Origin: Pelagibacteraceae bacterium AG-390-L03
GTDB taxonomy: Bacteria > Pseudomonadota > Alphaproteobacteria > Pelagibacterales > Pelagibacteraceae
Direction of reading: 5' to 3'
Length of the DNA: 64,000 nucleotides
Assembly: GCA_003279685.1 (NCBI GenBank)
Contig: QCHA01000001.1
Location: forward strand, 434,001-498,000
Part shown: positions 8,963 to 18,716 of the stretch, one piece after another
Layout of the letters: each line of letters begins with the position of its first letter
How positions within the stretch are numbered: position 1 is the first letter of the stretch
Notes under the pieces: model-generated
What the model saw: only the letters and a program-made list of their open reading frames with translations
What the model was told of the DNA's origin: nothing
Databases searched by the model: none
Made by a program: the position numbers and the translations under genes

Positions 8963-11248
8963 TTATTTTTTGTAATCAATTACATCCGCAGAATAAGCAG
9001 CAATAGATGCTAAATTAATAAGTTCTGATGTAGAAGATCTTAAAGGAGCAATCTCTATTGGTAATCCAAGACCAATTAATAAGGGCCCAATAACTTTAGT
9101 ATCCCCTAAGGTCTTCATCATTTTGTAAGATATAGCTGCACTGTGTTGACCTGGCATAATCAAAATATTTGCTTTACCAACAATTTTTGAAAATGGATAT
9201 AATTCTTCATATTCTGGATTTAAAGCAACATCAGGCTGCATGTCACCATCAAATTCAAAATCTACTTTTTTTTCTTTTAATATATCTACTGCATTTCTGA
9301 TATGTTTTGTTCTGCTAGTAAGAGGCTGACCAAATGTAGAGTGAGAAACAAATGCTACTTTAGGATCGAATCCAAATAATCTTACAACTCTTGCTGTTGA
9401 AATTGCTATTTCAGCCATTTGTTCTGATGTTGGGTATTCATGAACACTAGTGTCACCAACAAAGATAGTTTTACCTTTATGAACAACCATATTGAGACCA
9501 AACATGATCTCCCCATCTCTTACATCAACTACTTGTTTTATTTTATCTAATGAAGCGCCAAAACGTCTTGTATTTCCAGTTACAGCACCATCTGCATCAC
9601 CACAAGCAACCATACTAGTTGCCCATATGACTCTATCATTTCTTACAAGTCTATCGCAATCTCTTTCCAACAAACCTTGTTCTCTTTGTAATTTTTGAAA
9701 TAAATGTTTTACATATTTTTTTCTTTTTTCTTCATCTTTAGAGTTTACTATTTCAATATCAAAATTATCACTGTAACCAATACTTTTAATTTGTTCTTTT
9801 ATCTTTTCTTCTTTCCCGACAAGAATTGGTATACCTAATTTAGAATTTTTAAACGCTATAGCTGCTTTAAGTGTGTTCTCATCTTCACCATCAGCAAATA
9901 CTATTTTTTTTTGGTTTTTTTTAATATAAGAATTTATTCCTTGCATAATGGTTACTGTAGGATCTAGTCTTTGTTTCAGTTGATCTTTATATAAATCTAA
10001 GTCATCTATATTTTTTCTTGCCACTCCACTGTCCATCGCTGCTTTCGCTACAGCTGCTGGAATTATACTTATTAATCTTGGATCAAATGTAGAAGGAATA
10101 ATATATTCTTTACCATAATGTGGTCTTTCACCTCCCATAGCAGCCACAACTTCGTCAGGAACATCTTCTCTTGCAAGTTTTGCAATTGCTTGCGCAGCTG
10201 CAACTTTCATCTCTTCATTTATAGTCTTTGATCTAACATCTAAGGCACCTCGAAAAATATAGGGGAAACCAATTAAATTATTTACCTGATTGGGATAATC
10301 TGATCTGCCAGTTGCAACAATTGCATCATCTCTCACTTCATTTATTTCTTCGGGTGTAATTTCTGGATCAGGATTTGCGCAAGCAAAAATTATAGGATTT
10401 TTTGCCATTTTTTTTACAAATTCTTTTTTAAGAGCACCTTTAGATGATAAACCAAGAAAAACATCTGCTTTGTTAATTGCTTCTTCAAGAGTTCGTAAAT
10501 CAGTTTCGATTGCATACCTCGATTTCCATTGATCTATTCCATCGGGCCTTCCTTTATAAATTATGCCCTTCCTATCTAACATAATGATATTCTCATTTGA
10601 CACACCTGAATTTTTAAATAACTCTGTACATGCTTGAGCAGATGCACCAGCTCCATTAACAACTAATTTAATTTCTTTTATTGATTTACCACTTATGTCT
10701 AATGCGTTAATTAAAGCTGCAGTTGTAATAATAGCTGTTCCATGCTGGTCATCGTGAAAGACAGGAATATCTAAAATTTCTTTTAATTTTTGTTCAATTA
10801 TAAAGCAATCAGGCGCAGCTATGTCTTCTAAATTTATTCCTCCAAAACTTGGAGCAAAGTTTTTAATTGAATTAACAATCTCATCTGCATTAGAACAATC
10901 TATTTCAAGATCAATTGAGTCAATATCTGCAAATCTTTTAAAAAGTACTGCTTTACCTTCCATTACAGGTTTTGATGCAAGGGCCCCTAAATTACCCATT
11001 CCCAAAATTGCAGAACCGTTGCTTATAACAGCTACCAAATTACCTTTACTTGTATAATCATATGCAGTCTCTGGATTTTTACTAATCATCTTCACAGGAG
11101 CTGCTACACCAGGAGAATATGCTAAAGCAAGATCTCTCTTAGTGGTCATATTTTTTGATGAAATGATCTCAATCTTCCCAGGTTTTTTGTCTTTATGAAA
11201 ATCTAGAGCTTCTTTCTCTGTATAGTGATCGTTGTTAGTTTTTTTCAT
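8963..11248 (-). CDS. maeB: NADP-dependent malic enzyme fused to a phosphotransacetylase-like domain
   Basis: Oxidatively decarboxylates malate to pyruvate, making NADPH. The N-terminal malic domain (about 20-150) includes LALAYSPGVAAPVK and GNLVAVISNGSAILGMGN. The NAD-binding domain (about 160-400) has VFHDDQHGTAIITTAALINAL and VVNGAGASAQA. The C-terminal phosphate-acetyltransferase-like domain (about 430-761) has VFADGEDENTLKAA, GDTSVHEYPTSEQMAEIA and MPGQHSAAISYKMM. The 761-residue length is typical of the fused proteobacterial MaeB; the C-terminal domain is usually regulatory rather than catalytic. It is divergent from murJ. Confidence 0.96.
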   Translation of the reverse strand: MKKTNNDHYTEKEALDFHKDKKPGKIEIISSKNMTTKRDLALAYSPGVAAPVKMISKNPETAYDYTSKGNLVAVISNGSAILGMGNLGALASKPVMEGKAVLFKRFADIDSIDLEIDCSNADEIVNSIKNFAPSFGGINLEDIAAPDCFIIEQKLKEILDIPVFHDDQHGTAIITTAALINALDISGKSIKEIKLVVNGAGASAQACTELFKNSGVSNENIIMLDRKGIIYKGRPDGIDQWKSRYAIETDLRTLEEAINKADVFLGLSSKGALKKEFVKKMAKNPIIFACANPDPEITPEEINEVRDDAIVATGRSDYPNQVNNLIGFPYIFRGALDVRSKTINEEMKVAAAQAIAKLAREDVPDEVVAAMGGERPHYGKEYIIPSTFDPRLISIIPAAVAKAAMDSGVARKNIDDLDLYKDQLKQRLDPTVTIMQGINSYIKKNQKKIVFADGEDENTLKAAIAFKNSKLGIPILVGKEEKIKEQIKSIGYSDNFDIEIVNSKDEEKRKKYVKHLFQKLQREQGLLERDCDRLVRNDRVIWATSMVACGDADGAVTGNTRRFGASLDKIKQVVDVRDGEIMFGLNMVVHKGKTIFVGDTSVHEYPTSEQMAEIAISTARVVRLFGFDPKVAFVSHSTFGQPLTSRTKHIRNAVDILKEKKVDFEFDGDMQPDVALNPEYEELYPFSKIVGKANILIMPGQHSAAISYKMMKTLGDTKVIGPLLIGLGLPIEIAPLRSSTSELINLASIAAYSADVIDYKK

Positions 11249-11377
11249 TCCAGTTAAATTATATTAAATCTAATTTTATCTTTATTATTTATAAAAATTT
11301 TTATTATTCGTAATATTTGATCTATAAATTCTTATAATAAATATACAATTAGGGTAAAATTAAGACTAATATGATTT

Positions 11378-12907
11378 ATGAACATAGTTAAGTCAACAGG
11401 TACATTTGGTTTTTTTACAATAATAAGCAGGTTGCTTGGTTATTTAAGAGATATTCTTATCGCAGTTTTTCTGGGCACAGGGGCTTTAGCTGATGCTTTT
11501 TTTGTAGCTTTTAGAATTCCCAACACTTTTAGAAGATTATTTTCAGAAGGAACTTTCAATGCTGCTTTTGTACCTAGTTATTCATCCGAACTAGTAAAGG
11601 GAAAAAAAAAATCAAATGATTTTGCAAATAATATTTTTAATCTCTTATTTTTAGCCTTATTTTTTTTAGTTCTTATTGTTCAAATTTTTATGCCAGCATT
11701 TGTTTCAATAATAGCTCCTGGTTTTGTTGATGATTTTGATAAAATGAATTTAGCAATATATTTAACAAGAATAACTTTTCCTTTTTTATTATTTATATGT
11801 ATTGCATCATTTTTTGCAGCAATACTTAACTCTCATAATAAATTTGCTGCAGCTGCAGCTGCGCCAATAATTTTAAATATTATTTTAATTATAATTTTAT
11901 TTTTCTCAAAATCTATTGGTGATGATCTTGTTTATTATTTGTCTTATGGTGTCTCATTGGCAGGTTTATTGCAATTGTTATTTTTGTTCAAACTAGTGGG
12001 AAAATTTTATACTTTAAAATTTAATTTTAAAATTAAAGCCGACAAAAAAGTTAAAATTTTTTTTAAAAAACTTTTGCCAAGTATTTTTGCATCTGGAGTA
12101 ACTCAAATTAATATTTTAGTTGGAACTATAATTGCTTCATTTCAAGCTAGCGCTGTATCTTATTTGTATTATGCGGATAGAATTTATCAAATCAATTTAG
12201 CAATAGCAGGTATTGCTATTGGCGTTGTCATATTGCCTCAACTATCAAAATATGTTCAGTCTAAGAATAAAGATAAAATTTTATTAATTCAAAATAAAGC
12301 TTTAGAATTAAGCTTATTTTTAAGTATACCAGCATCAGTTGCTTTAGTTGTTGGTTCTGAATATATAATTTCAGCTTTATTTGGTTACGGTTCTTTTAAT
12401 GAAGTTGCTGTTCAAAATTCAGCGAAAGCCCTTTATTTTTTTGCTCTAGGATTACCTGCTTTTTCATTAATAAAAATTTTTTCTAGTTTTTTCTTTGCCA
12501 ACTACAACACCAAAACTCCATTTTATATTTCCTTGTTATCAGTAGCATTCAACATTGTTATAAGTGTTTATTATTTCAAAGAAATAGGTTTTATTATTAT
12601 TCCTATAGCAACATCAATATCATCATGGATTAACGGAATATTGTTATTTATTTTTTTAAAAAAAAATAATTTATTTAGTTTTAATAAGCAATTTACTTTT
12701 AGATTTATTAAAATAATTTGTACATCTGTGTTTATGGGAATTTTATTTAATTTTTTATTAATTTATTTTAAAGATCAATTAGCTTTTGAACAAAATATGA
12801 AATCATTTTATTTAATTCTAAGTGTTATGATGGGTTTATTATTTTATTTATTCATTTCATATTGGATCAAAGCTTTTAAAATAAGTGATTTTAAACTAAA
12901 CTATTAA
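11378..12907 (+). CDS. murJ: Lipid II flippase MurJ
   Basis: Integral inner-membrane protein of the MVF/MOP superfamily that flips lipid II for peptidoglycan synthesis. Its 509 residues contain about 14 hydrophobic segments. The N-terminal signature is GFFTIISRLLGYLRDILIAVFLG, followed by DAFFVAFRIPNTFRRLFSEGTFNAAFVPSY, which includes the essential arginine-rich region. It is followed after 6 bases by trpS, with which it is probably co-transcribed. Confidence 0.96.
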   Translation: MNIVKSTGTFGFFTIISRLLGYLRDILIAVFLGTGALADAFFVAFRIPNTFRRLFSEGTFNAAFVPSYSSELVKGKKKSNDFANNIFNLLFLALFFLVLIVQIFMPAFVSIIAPGFVDDFDKMNLAIYLTRITFPFLLFICIASFFAAILNSHNKFAAAAAAPIILNIILIIILFFSKSIGDDLVYYLSYGVSLAGLLQLLFLFKLVGKFYTLKFNFKIKADKKVKIFFKKLLPSIFASGVTQINILVGTIIASFQASAVSYLYYADRIYQINLAIAGIAIGVVILPQLSKYVQSKNKDKILLIQNKALELSLFLSIPASVALVVGSEYIISALFGYGSFNEVAVQNSAKALYFFALGLPAFSLIKIFSSFFFANYNTKTPFYISLLSVAFNIVISVYYFKEIGFIIIPIATSISSWINGILLFIFLKKNNLFSFNKQFTFRFIKIICTSVFMGILFNFLLIYFKDQLAFEQNMKSFYLILSVMMGLLFYLFISYWIKAFKISDFKLNY

Positions 12908-12913
12908 TATATA

Positions 12914-13915
12914 ATGAGTAAAAAAATTTTTTCAGGAGTTCAGCCAACAGGAAATCTTCATCTAGGAAATTACTTAGGAGCAATAAAAAATTTTGTAGAT
13001 TTAAATAATGATACCACAAATCAATGTATATTTTGTGTTGTAGATTTACATGCAATCACTGTCAAACAAGATCCAAAAGAATTAAAAAATAATATTCAAG
13101 AAACTGTAGCTACATTTATTGCAAGTGGAATAGACTCAAAAAAAAGTATAATTTTTAATCAATCGAAAGTACCGGCTCATGCTGAAGGAGCGTGGATATT
13201 AAGTTGTATTGCTAGAATGGGGTGGCTAAATAGAATGACCCAATTTAAAGAAAAAGCTGGAAAAGATAAAGAAAAAGCTAGTGTCGGTCTTTATTCTTAT
13301 CCAGTTCTCATGGCGGCTGATATTTTGCTTTATGATGCAACCCATGTTCCTGTTGGAGATGATCAAAAGCAACATTTAGAGTTGTGTAGGGATATTGCTC
13401 AAAAGTTTAATAGTGATTTTGAAATAGAAAATTTTTTACAAGTTCCAGAGCCTTTAATTCAAAAAGAATTTTCAAGAATTATGAGTCTTAAAGATGGCTC
13501 AAAGAAAATGAGTAAATCTGAATTATCAGATTTAAGCAGAATTAATTTAACTGACGACAAGGATCAAATTATAAATAAAATTAAAAAAGCAAAAACAGAT
13601 CCATTACCAATGCCAAATACACCAAAAGATCTTGAAGAAAGATTAGAAGCAAAAAACCTTTTAGGTATATATTCAAGCTTAACAAATACTACTTTAGAAA
13701 AAAGTGTAGAAAATTTTGCAGGTAAAAATTTCTCAGAATTTAAAGAAAAATTATCTGAAGCCCTAGTTGATAAAATTCAACCTATTTCAACAGAGATAAA
13801 AAAATTATTAGATGACAAATCATATTTGGATAATACTCTTCTAGAGGGAGTTGAAAGAGCCAATATAATAGCCTCAAAAAAGATCAAAAGAATTAAAGAA
13901 ATAATAGGTTTTTAG
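12914..13915 (+). CDS. trpS: Tryptophanyl-tRNA synthetase
   Basis: Class I synthetase charging tRNA-Trp. The HIGH-like motif is [14 protein letters not shown] near residue 11 and the KMSKS loop is [12 protein letters not shown] near residue 198. [18 protein letters not shown] is also characteristic. The 333-residue length is normal. The coding region starts 6 bases after murJ, the same pairing seen in several alphaproteobacteria. Confidence 0.97.
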   Translation: MSKKIFSGVQPTGNLHLGNYLGAIKNFVDLNNDTTNQCIFCVVDLHAITVKQDPKELKNNIQETVATFIASGIDSKKSIIFNQSKVPAHAEGAWILSCIARMGWLNRMTQFKEKAGKDKEKASVGLYSYPVLMAADILLYDATHVPVGDDQKQHLELCRDIAQKFNSDFEIENFLQVPEPLIQKEFSRIMSLKDGSKKMSKSELSDLSRINLTDDKDQIINKIKKAKTDPLPMPNTPKDLEERLEAKNLLGIYSSLTNTTLEKSVENFAGKNFSEFKEKLSEALVDKIQPISTEIKKLLDDKSYLDNTLLEGVERANIIASKKIKRIKEIIGF

Positions 13916-13967
13916 ATAAAATTTATTATCAAGTTTTAATTTTTTAAATATTCACTATATATAATTT

Positions 13968-14510
13968 ATGTTCGTTCAAACAGAAGTTACACCAAACCCT
14001 AATTCGCTTAAGTTTCTACCTGGAAAAAAAGTGTCTAATAGTGGACCATATGAAATTACTAACAAAAATGAAACTCAGAACACCCTTATTAGAAATTTAT
14101 TATCTATAAATGGAGTAGAAGGAATTTTTTTAGGAGAAGACTTTATTTCCATCAATAAAAAAGAAATAATTAAATGGGATGAAATAAAACATATAGTAAT
14201 TTCTTTTATTAATGATTTTTATTCCGAGGGAAAAGAATTTGTTATTGATGAAAGTTTAGAAGAAGAGGAAAATTCAAATCTAAATGAACTTGAGCAAAAA
14301 ATAGTCAAAATTTTAGATCAAAAAATAAGACCAGCAGTAGCTAGAGATGGAGGAGATATTAAATTTAAAGAATTTAAAGATGGAGTGGTTAAAGTGCAAT
14401 TACAGGGAAGCTGCTCTGGATGCCCAAGTTCTACAATGACATTAAAGCAAGGAGTTCAAAATCTTTTATGTCATTATTTGCCAGAAGTTAAAGAAGTTGT
14501 TGCAATTTAG
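13968..14510 (+). CDS. NfuA-type Fe-S cluster carrier (Nfu_N + NifU C-terminal domain)
   Basis: Delivers Fe-S clusters to apoproteins. The N-terminal Nfu_N domain (about 1-85) begins FVQTEVTPNPNSLKFLPGK, and the NifU-like domain (about 105-180) contains ARDGGDIKFKEF and the cluster-binding CSGCPSS, a CxxC pair. The 180-residue length matches alphaproteobacterial NifU-family proteins, which lack the IscU-like domain of nitrogen-fixing NifU. It is in line with trpS (52 bases upstream) and just before a Bax-type hydrolase. Confidence 0.93.
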   Translation: MFVQTEVTPNPNSLKFLPGKKVSNSGPYEITNKNETQNTLIRNLLSINGVEGIFLGEDFISINKKEIIKWDEIKHIVISFINDFYSEGKEFVIDESLEEEENSNLNELEQKIVKILDQKIRPAVARDGGDIKFKEFKDGVVKVQLQGSCSGCPSSTMTLKQGVQNLLCHYLPEVKEVVAI

Positions 14511-14514
14511 ATAT

Positions 14515-15570
14515 ATGAAAAATAATCAAGATCTATTTGAACAGAAAAGTAAAAATACTTTATTAAAAATTTTTTTAAGTAGTTTTTTAACTATTTCTTT
14601 TTTTTATATTGCCCCAATATTTATAAATTTCGCTGACAAAAATTTTTATACAAAAGAGTATACAAATAATTCTAAAAAGATTTTGGCATATACACTTAAT
14701 AAAGATGATAAAAATAAAAAAGAAATTGAAACTTTAAATGAAGAAGAAGTTCTATTGGATATTTATACATTAAATAATAGCGAGACAGAGGCAGTATACT
14801 TGAGTGCTGCTTCAATAAATAAATTATTTAAAGAAACAGATTATAATCTTAACGACGTTAGAAAAAAGAAATTAGTTAAACCAGTTGCATTAACATTGCT
14901 GCCAAATGAATTAAAAATGATTGCGAATACAAAGAAAAGGAAAGAATTTTTTATACAAATTCTTTTGCCTTTAATCATAAAAGAGAACAACATTATTAAA
15001 AAAGATAGAAGAACACTTTTTAATATTATTAACAAAAGCAATAACACAACCTCAGAATTAACTTGGCTTGAAAAAAAATACAAACAATATGGTATAAAAT
15101 CTAAAGATCTATCAACATTAAAAGTAAGAATGGATGAAATACCGGTATCTCTTGCGATTGCTCAAGCAGCTAAAGAAACAGGCTGGGGAACTTCTAGATT
15201 TGCTCAAGAGGGTAATGCTTTATTTGGACAATGGACTTGGTCAGGAGAAGGCCTAAAACCTAAAGATGCAAAAGAAGGTGAAGATCATAAAGTTATGAAA
15301 TTTAATATTTTACAAGCATCAGTTAGAGCTTATCAAAGAAATTTAAACACCCATTCTACTTATAAAAATTTTAGAAAAGCTAGAGCAGAGTATAGAGATT
15401 CTAAAAACCCCCTAGACAGTATTGAGCTATCTAAATATCTAAACAAATATGCAGAAACAGGCAATCAATATGTTGAAGTTTTACAAAAAATAATAATACA
15501 GAATAAGCTAAAAGATTTTGATGATGCTAAACTACTACCATCAAACGCTGATCTAGAAAGTCTTATCTAA
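14515..15570 (+). CDS. Bax-type peptidoglycan hydrolase (glucosaminidase domain)
   Basis: Membrane-anchored or secreted hydrolase with an N-terminal hydrophobic helix (LLKIFLSSFLTISFFYIAPIF). The C-terminal domain carries VSLAIAQAAKETGWGTSRFA followed by EGNALFGQWTW, the signature of Bax and related beta-N-acetylglucosaminidases, with the glutamate of KETGWG as likely catalytic acid. I place the start at ATG 14515, 4 bases after the preceding stop; an in-frame ATG at 14497 would overlap the NfuA gene by 14 bases. The 3' stop overlaps the convergent deacetylase stop by 4 bases. Confidence 0.85.
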   Translation: MKNNQDLFEQKSKNTLLKIFLSSFLTISFFYIAPIFINFADKNFYTKEYTNNSKKILAYTLNKDDKNKKEIETLNEEEVLLDIYTLNNSETEAVYLSAASINKLFKETDYNLNDVRKKKLVKPVALTLLPNELKMIANTKKRKEFFIQILLPLIIKENNIIKKDRRTLFNIINKSNNTTSELTWLEKKYKQYGIKSKDLSTLKVRMDEIPVSLAIAQAAKETGWGTSRFAQEGNALFGQWTWSGEGLKPKDAKEGEDHKVMKFNILQASVRAYQRNLNTHSTYKNFRKARAEYRDSKNPLDSIELSKYLNKYAETGNQYVEVLQKIIIQNKLKDFDDAKLLPSNADLESLI

Positions 15571-16628
15571 TTTTTTATAATTGGAAACTGAATACCAAAC
15601 CATCGCCATTTTCCATTATCATTTAAAGAACAATTAATTCTACCTCTTCTTGGAATAAATGGACCTCTAAATTTTATTATTAATGTATTATTATTTAAAG
15701 TTGTATTTGATCTTTCCCAAACATCTAATTCATTAGAATAACAATTTATATTTTTTAAATTCGATTGTTCACTAAAAAATTTAACTTTAAAGTCAGGAGG
15801 GTTATTTTTTATTGATAATTTTTTCTCTAATGGGAGCAATTGTTCATATTCTAATGGAAATGAATTTATAATGGAAATAAATCTTTTTAATTTTCCATAA
15901 TTTTCATTAATTGGAAATCGAGGTAACTCGAATTTATCTTTATTTAAATCAATTACACCAGAATGTTGACCAAAAGCATAATCAAAATTTTGAGAAATGT
16001 AATCTCTCATGAATTTTGAATACTCACCAAAAGGATAAGAAAATAAATTTGGTATGTATCCTAAATTTTTCAAAAATATTTTATTTGCTTTTTCTATATC
16101 TGAAATAAAAAAATTATCATCTTTGTCAATAAGATATCCGTGAGAATGTGAGTGGTGACCTATTACCGCAAATTCTTCAGTTTCAATTTCTTTGATTTGC
16201 TCCCAAGTCATATATCCTTTTTTTCCAACTGGTTCTGTTGAAACAAATAAGATAAAAGGAATTTTATTTTTTTTAATATACGGCCAAGCCTCTAGATAAA
16301 AGGATAAAAAAGCATCATCTATTGTTATAAGAATTTCTTTATTTGTTTTTGGTGAAGAAAAATTTTCTTCAAAATTTTTTGGATTAGAAAAAGTGTAACT
16401 TGAATTTTTTACTATTTCCATCTGCTCTTTAAAGATATCCATTTGAATATTGGTAGATGGGTATTTATTTTCATTAAAACGATGATACATTAATGACAAA
16501 ATACCTTCATCACCAGAATAGTGTTTGATATTATTTTCATCTGAAATAGAATTTGTAATTGTAAACAGAATAAAAATGAACAAACTTATTATAGATGTTG
16601 CTAGTGAAAAAATTTTTCTAATGTTCAT
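15567..16628 (-). CDS. Polysaccharide deacetylase family protein (secreted)
   Basis: A 353-residue protein with an N-terminal signal/anchor helix (IFSLATSIISLFIFILFTITNSIS). The NodB-type catalytic domain has LMYHRF near residue 47, ITIDDAF near 105 (metal-binding Asp pair, where many relatives read FDDG) and the metal-binding histidines in VIGHHSHSHGYL near 155. It probably de-N-acetylates or de-O-acetylates a cell-surface glycan. The ATG at 16628 is required to encode the signal peptide, so the 5' end overlaps tsaB, on the opposite strand, by 53 bases. The substrate is unknown. Confidence 0.82.
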   Translation of the reverse strand: MNIRKIFSLATSIISLFIFILFTITNSISDENNIKHYSGDEGILSLMYHRFNENKYPSTNIQMDIFKEQMEIVKNSSYTFSNPKNFEENFSSPKTNKEILITIDDAFLSFYLEAWPYIKKNKIPFILFVSTEPVGKKGYMTWEQIKEIETEEFAVIGHHSHSHGYLIDKDDNFFISDIEKANKIFLKNLGYIPNLFSYPFGEYSKFMRDYISQNFDYAFGQHSGVIDLNKDKFELPRFPINENYGKLKRFISIINSFPLEYEQLLPLEKKLSIKNNPPDFKVKFFSEQSNLKNINCYSNELDVWERSNTTLNNNTLIIKFRGPFIPRRGRINCSLNDNGKWRWFGIQFPIIKN

Positions 16629-16962
16629 CTCTAATGCTAGTATTTATAATATTACTCATGAGAATACTAAAATTAATTATGAAAAATTAACTATAATTAT
16701 TAATGATTTTCTTTCATCAAAAAGTATTAAAATTGAAGAAATTAATGCAATATATATCAATCAAGGATCAGGAAGCTTTGCTGGTATAAGAAATTCAATA
16801 TCGGTTGTTAAAGCCTTTAAAGTTGCAAAAAATATTGATTATTACTGTTATAATTTGAATGAATTTAAAGATGAAAAAGACTTGAGTTATGAAAATATCC
16901 CTAATTTATGTAAAAAATATAAAATTAAAAAAAATTTGATTAATCCTGTTTATATAAGTTAA
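16576..16962 (+). CDS. tsaB: TsaB-like tRNA threonylcarbamoyladenosine biosynthesis protein, short form
   Basis: Partner of TsaD in t6A37 synthesis. The start at ATG 16576 aligns KLIIDVASEKIFLMFI with the family N terminus; the central motif NQGSGSFAGIRNSISVVKAF matches the TsaB GPGSFTGLR signature. Only 128 residues are present against roughly 220-230 in typical TsaB, so just the N-terminal ASKHA-like lobe remains and the C-terminal lobe is missing. The position immediately before fur is conserved in alphaproteobacteria, although the usual rimI is absent. An open frame extends upstream to 16525 but has no family similarity. Confidence 0.8.
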   Translation: MNKLIIDVASEKIFLMFISNASIYNITHENTKINYEKLTIIINDFLSSKSIKIEEINAIYINQGSGSFAGIRNSISVVKAFKVAKNIDYYCYNLNEFKDEKDLSYENIPNLCKKYKIKKNLINPVYIS

Positions 16963-16970
16963 AATTAAAT

Positions 16971-17381
16971 ATGCCAGAAACTATTGAAGAAAAATGTTTA
17001 TCAAAAGGTGTAAAGTTAACTGATCAACGTAAAGTAATTGCACAAGTAATGTCCCAGTCATCTGACCATCCTGATGTAGATGAATTATATAATAGAGTCT
17101 CTAAAATTGATCCAAAAATAAGTATTGCAACTGTTTACAGAACTGTAAAATTATTTGAAGAGTCGGGTATATTAGCTAAGCATGAATTTAAAGGTGGAAA
17201 AGCAAGATATGAAGAATTAAACGAAGGACATCATGATCATTTAATAGATGTTAAGTCAGGTGAAATTATTGAATTTGTAGATGAGGAAATTGAAAAACTT
17301 CAAAGAAAAGTGGCAGAAAAATATGGTTACAAACTAGTAGACCACAAGCTTGAATTATATGGGATAAAGAAAAAATCCTAG
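16971..17381 (+). CDS. fur: Fur/Mur-type metal-responsive transcriptional regulator
   Basis: A 136-residue DNA-binding repressor of the Fur family. The winged helix contains LTDQRKVIAQVM and PKISIATVYRTVKLFEESG; the metal-sensing region is HHDHLIDVKSGEIIEF. The structural-zinc CxxC pairs of gammaproteobacterial Fur are missing, as in alphaproteobacterial Fur/Mur proteins, several of which respond to manganese. Its place between tsaB and miaB is the ancestral alphaproteobacterial fur locus. A second Fur-family gene, Irr, is at 32414. Confidence 0.92.
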   Translation: MPETIEEKCLSKGVKLTDQRKVIAQVMSQSSDHPDVDELYNRVSKIDPKISIATVYRTVKLFEESGILAKHEFKGGKARYEELNEGHHDHLIDVKSGEIIEFVDEEIEKLQRKVAEKYGYKLVDHKLELYGIKKKS

Positions 17382-17384
17382 TCA

Positions 17385-18713
17385 ATGAAACAAAAAATTT
17401 TTATCAAAACATTTGGCTGTCAAATGAATGAGTACGACTCGAATAGAATATATGACTCAGTAAAAAAAATTGGCTATGAAAAAACAGAAAATTATGAAGA
17501 TGCAAATTGCTATTTGCTAAATACATGTCATATAAGAGACAAAGCTAAAGAAAAAGTTTACCATGAAATTGGACGAGTTAAAAAAATTTTCAGATCAAAA
17601 AAAAAGCCATTAGTGATTATTGCTGGATGCGTTGCACAGGCAGAAAACCAAGAAATGCTAAAAAGAGAACCTTACATTGATCTTGTTATTGGACCTCAAG
17701 CATATCATAAAATTAATGATACAATTATAAATCATATAGAAAAAAACAAAAAAACTGAAGAAACAGAATTTGATGCAATTTCAAAATTTGAATATTTTAA
17801 TAAAATTAAAAATAATTTAGGAAAAATTTCTTCATTTTTAACTATCCAAGAAGGATGTGATAAGTTTTGCCATTTCTGCGTGGTACCATATACAAGAGGT
17901 CCAGAATATTCTAGACCATTCAGACAAATTTTAGATGAGGCTAAATATTTAGCAGATTCAGGTGCCCAAGAAATAATTTTACTAGGACAAAATGTAAATG
18001 CTTATAATAATGAAAAGTATAGATTGTCAGATTTAATATTAGAGATTGAAAAATATTCTAACATTAAAAGGATCAGATACACAACATCCCATCCTCAAGA
18101 TATGTCAGATGATTTAATTGAAGTTTATAAATATTCAAAAAAACTTATGCCGTTGGTCCATTTACCAGTTCAAAGTGGATCTAATAAAGTTTTAGATTTA
18201 ATGAATAGAAAACATACTATTGGTGAGTATTATAAAATATATGATCAGTTAAAAGAAATTAACCCTGATATACAATTTTCCAGTGATTTTATAATAGGTT
18301 ATCCCGGTGAAGAAGAGGAAGATTTTAATGCTACTTTTGAATTAATTCAAAAAATTAAGTTTATTAATTCCTATTCATTTATTTTTAGTCCAAGACCAGG
18401 TACAGTTGCTTCAGATTTAAAGTTGATTGATAAAAAAATTTCTATGGAAAGATTAGAAAAAATTCAGAGCCAGTTATATGATAATCAGATGCACATGAAT
18501 AAATCTTTAGAGGACGAAACGATTAACGTTTTAGTTGAGAATTTAACAGATGATAAAACCCAAGTTTTTGGTCGTTCTGAATATATGACATCAGTAATTT
18601 TTAATGGTAAAAAAGATGATATTGGAAAAATTGTGCCAGTAAAAATTAATAAAAGTAATCGAAGCACCTTGTTTGGTGAAAGAGATTTAAGCTATAAACA
18701 AAAGGTAGCATAG
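17385..18713 (+). CDS. miaB: tRNA-2-methylthio-N6-dimethylallyladenosine synthase
   Basis: Radical-SAM methylthiotransferase modifying A37 of tRNAs reading UNN codons. The N-terminal UPF0004 domain starts KTFGCQMNEYDSNRI, with cluster cysteines also in NTCHIRD and AGCVAQ. The radical SAM motif CDKFCHFC is at about residue 160, and a C-terminal TRAM domain follows after about 375. Length is 442 residues. It starts 3 bases after fur and ends 3 bases before phoH, so it is tightly operonic. Confidence 0.97.
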   Translation: MKQKIFIKTFGCQMNEYDSNRIYDSVKKIGYEKTENYEDANCYLLNTCHIRDKAKEKVYHEIGRVKKIFRSKKKPLVIIAGCVAQAENQEMLKREPYIDLVIGPQAYHKINDTIINHIEKNKKTEETEFDAISKFEYFNKIKNNLGKISSFLTIQEGCDKFCHFCVVPYTRGPEYSRPFRQILDEAKYLADSGAQEIILLGQNVNAYNNEKYRLSDLILEIEKYSNIKRIRYTTSHPQDMSDDLIEVYKYSKKLMPLVHLPVQSGSNKVLDLMNRKHTIGEYYKIYDQLKEINPDIQFSSDFIIGYPGEEEEDFNATFELIQKIKFINSYSFIFSPRPGTVASDLKLIDKKISMERLEKIQSQLYDNQMHMNKSLEDETINVLVENLTDDKTQVFGRSEYMTSVIFNGKKDDIGKIVPVKINKSNRSTLFGERDLSYKQKVA

Positions 18714-18716
18714 TAA

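Noticed and set aside
16525..16575. Upstream extension of TsaB from 16525.
   Set aside because: The extra 17 residues have no family similarity and only mirror the antisense deacetylase signal peptide.
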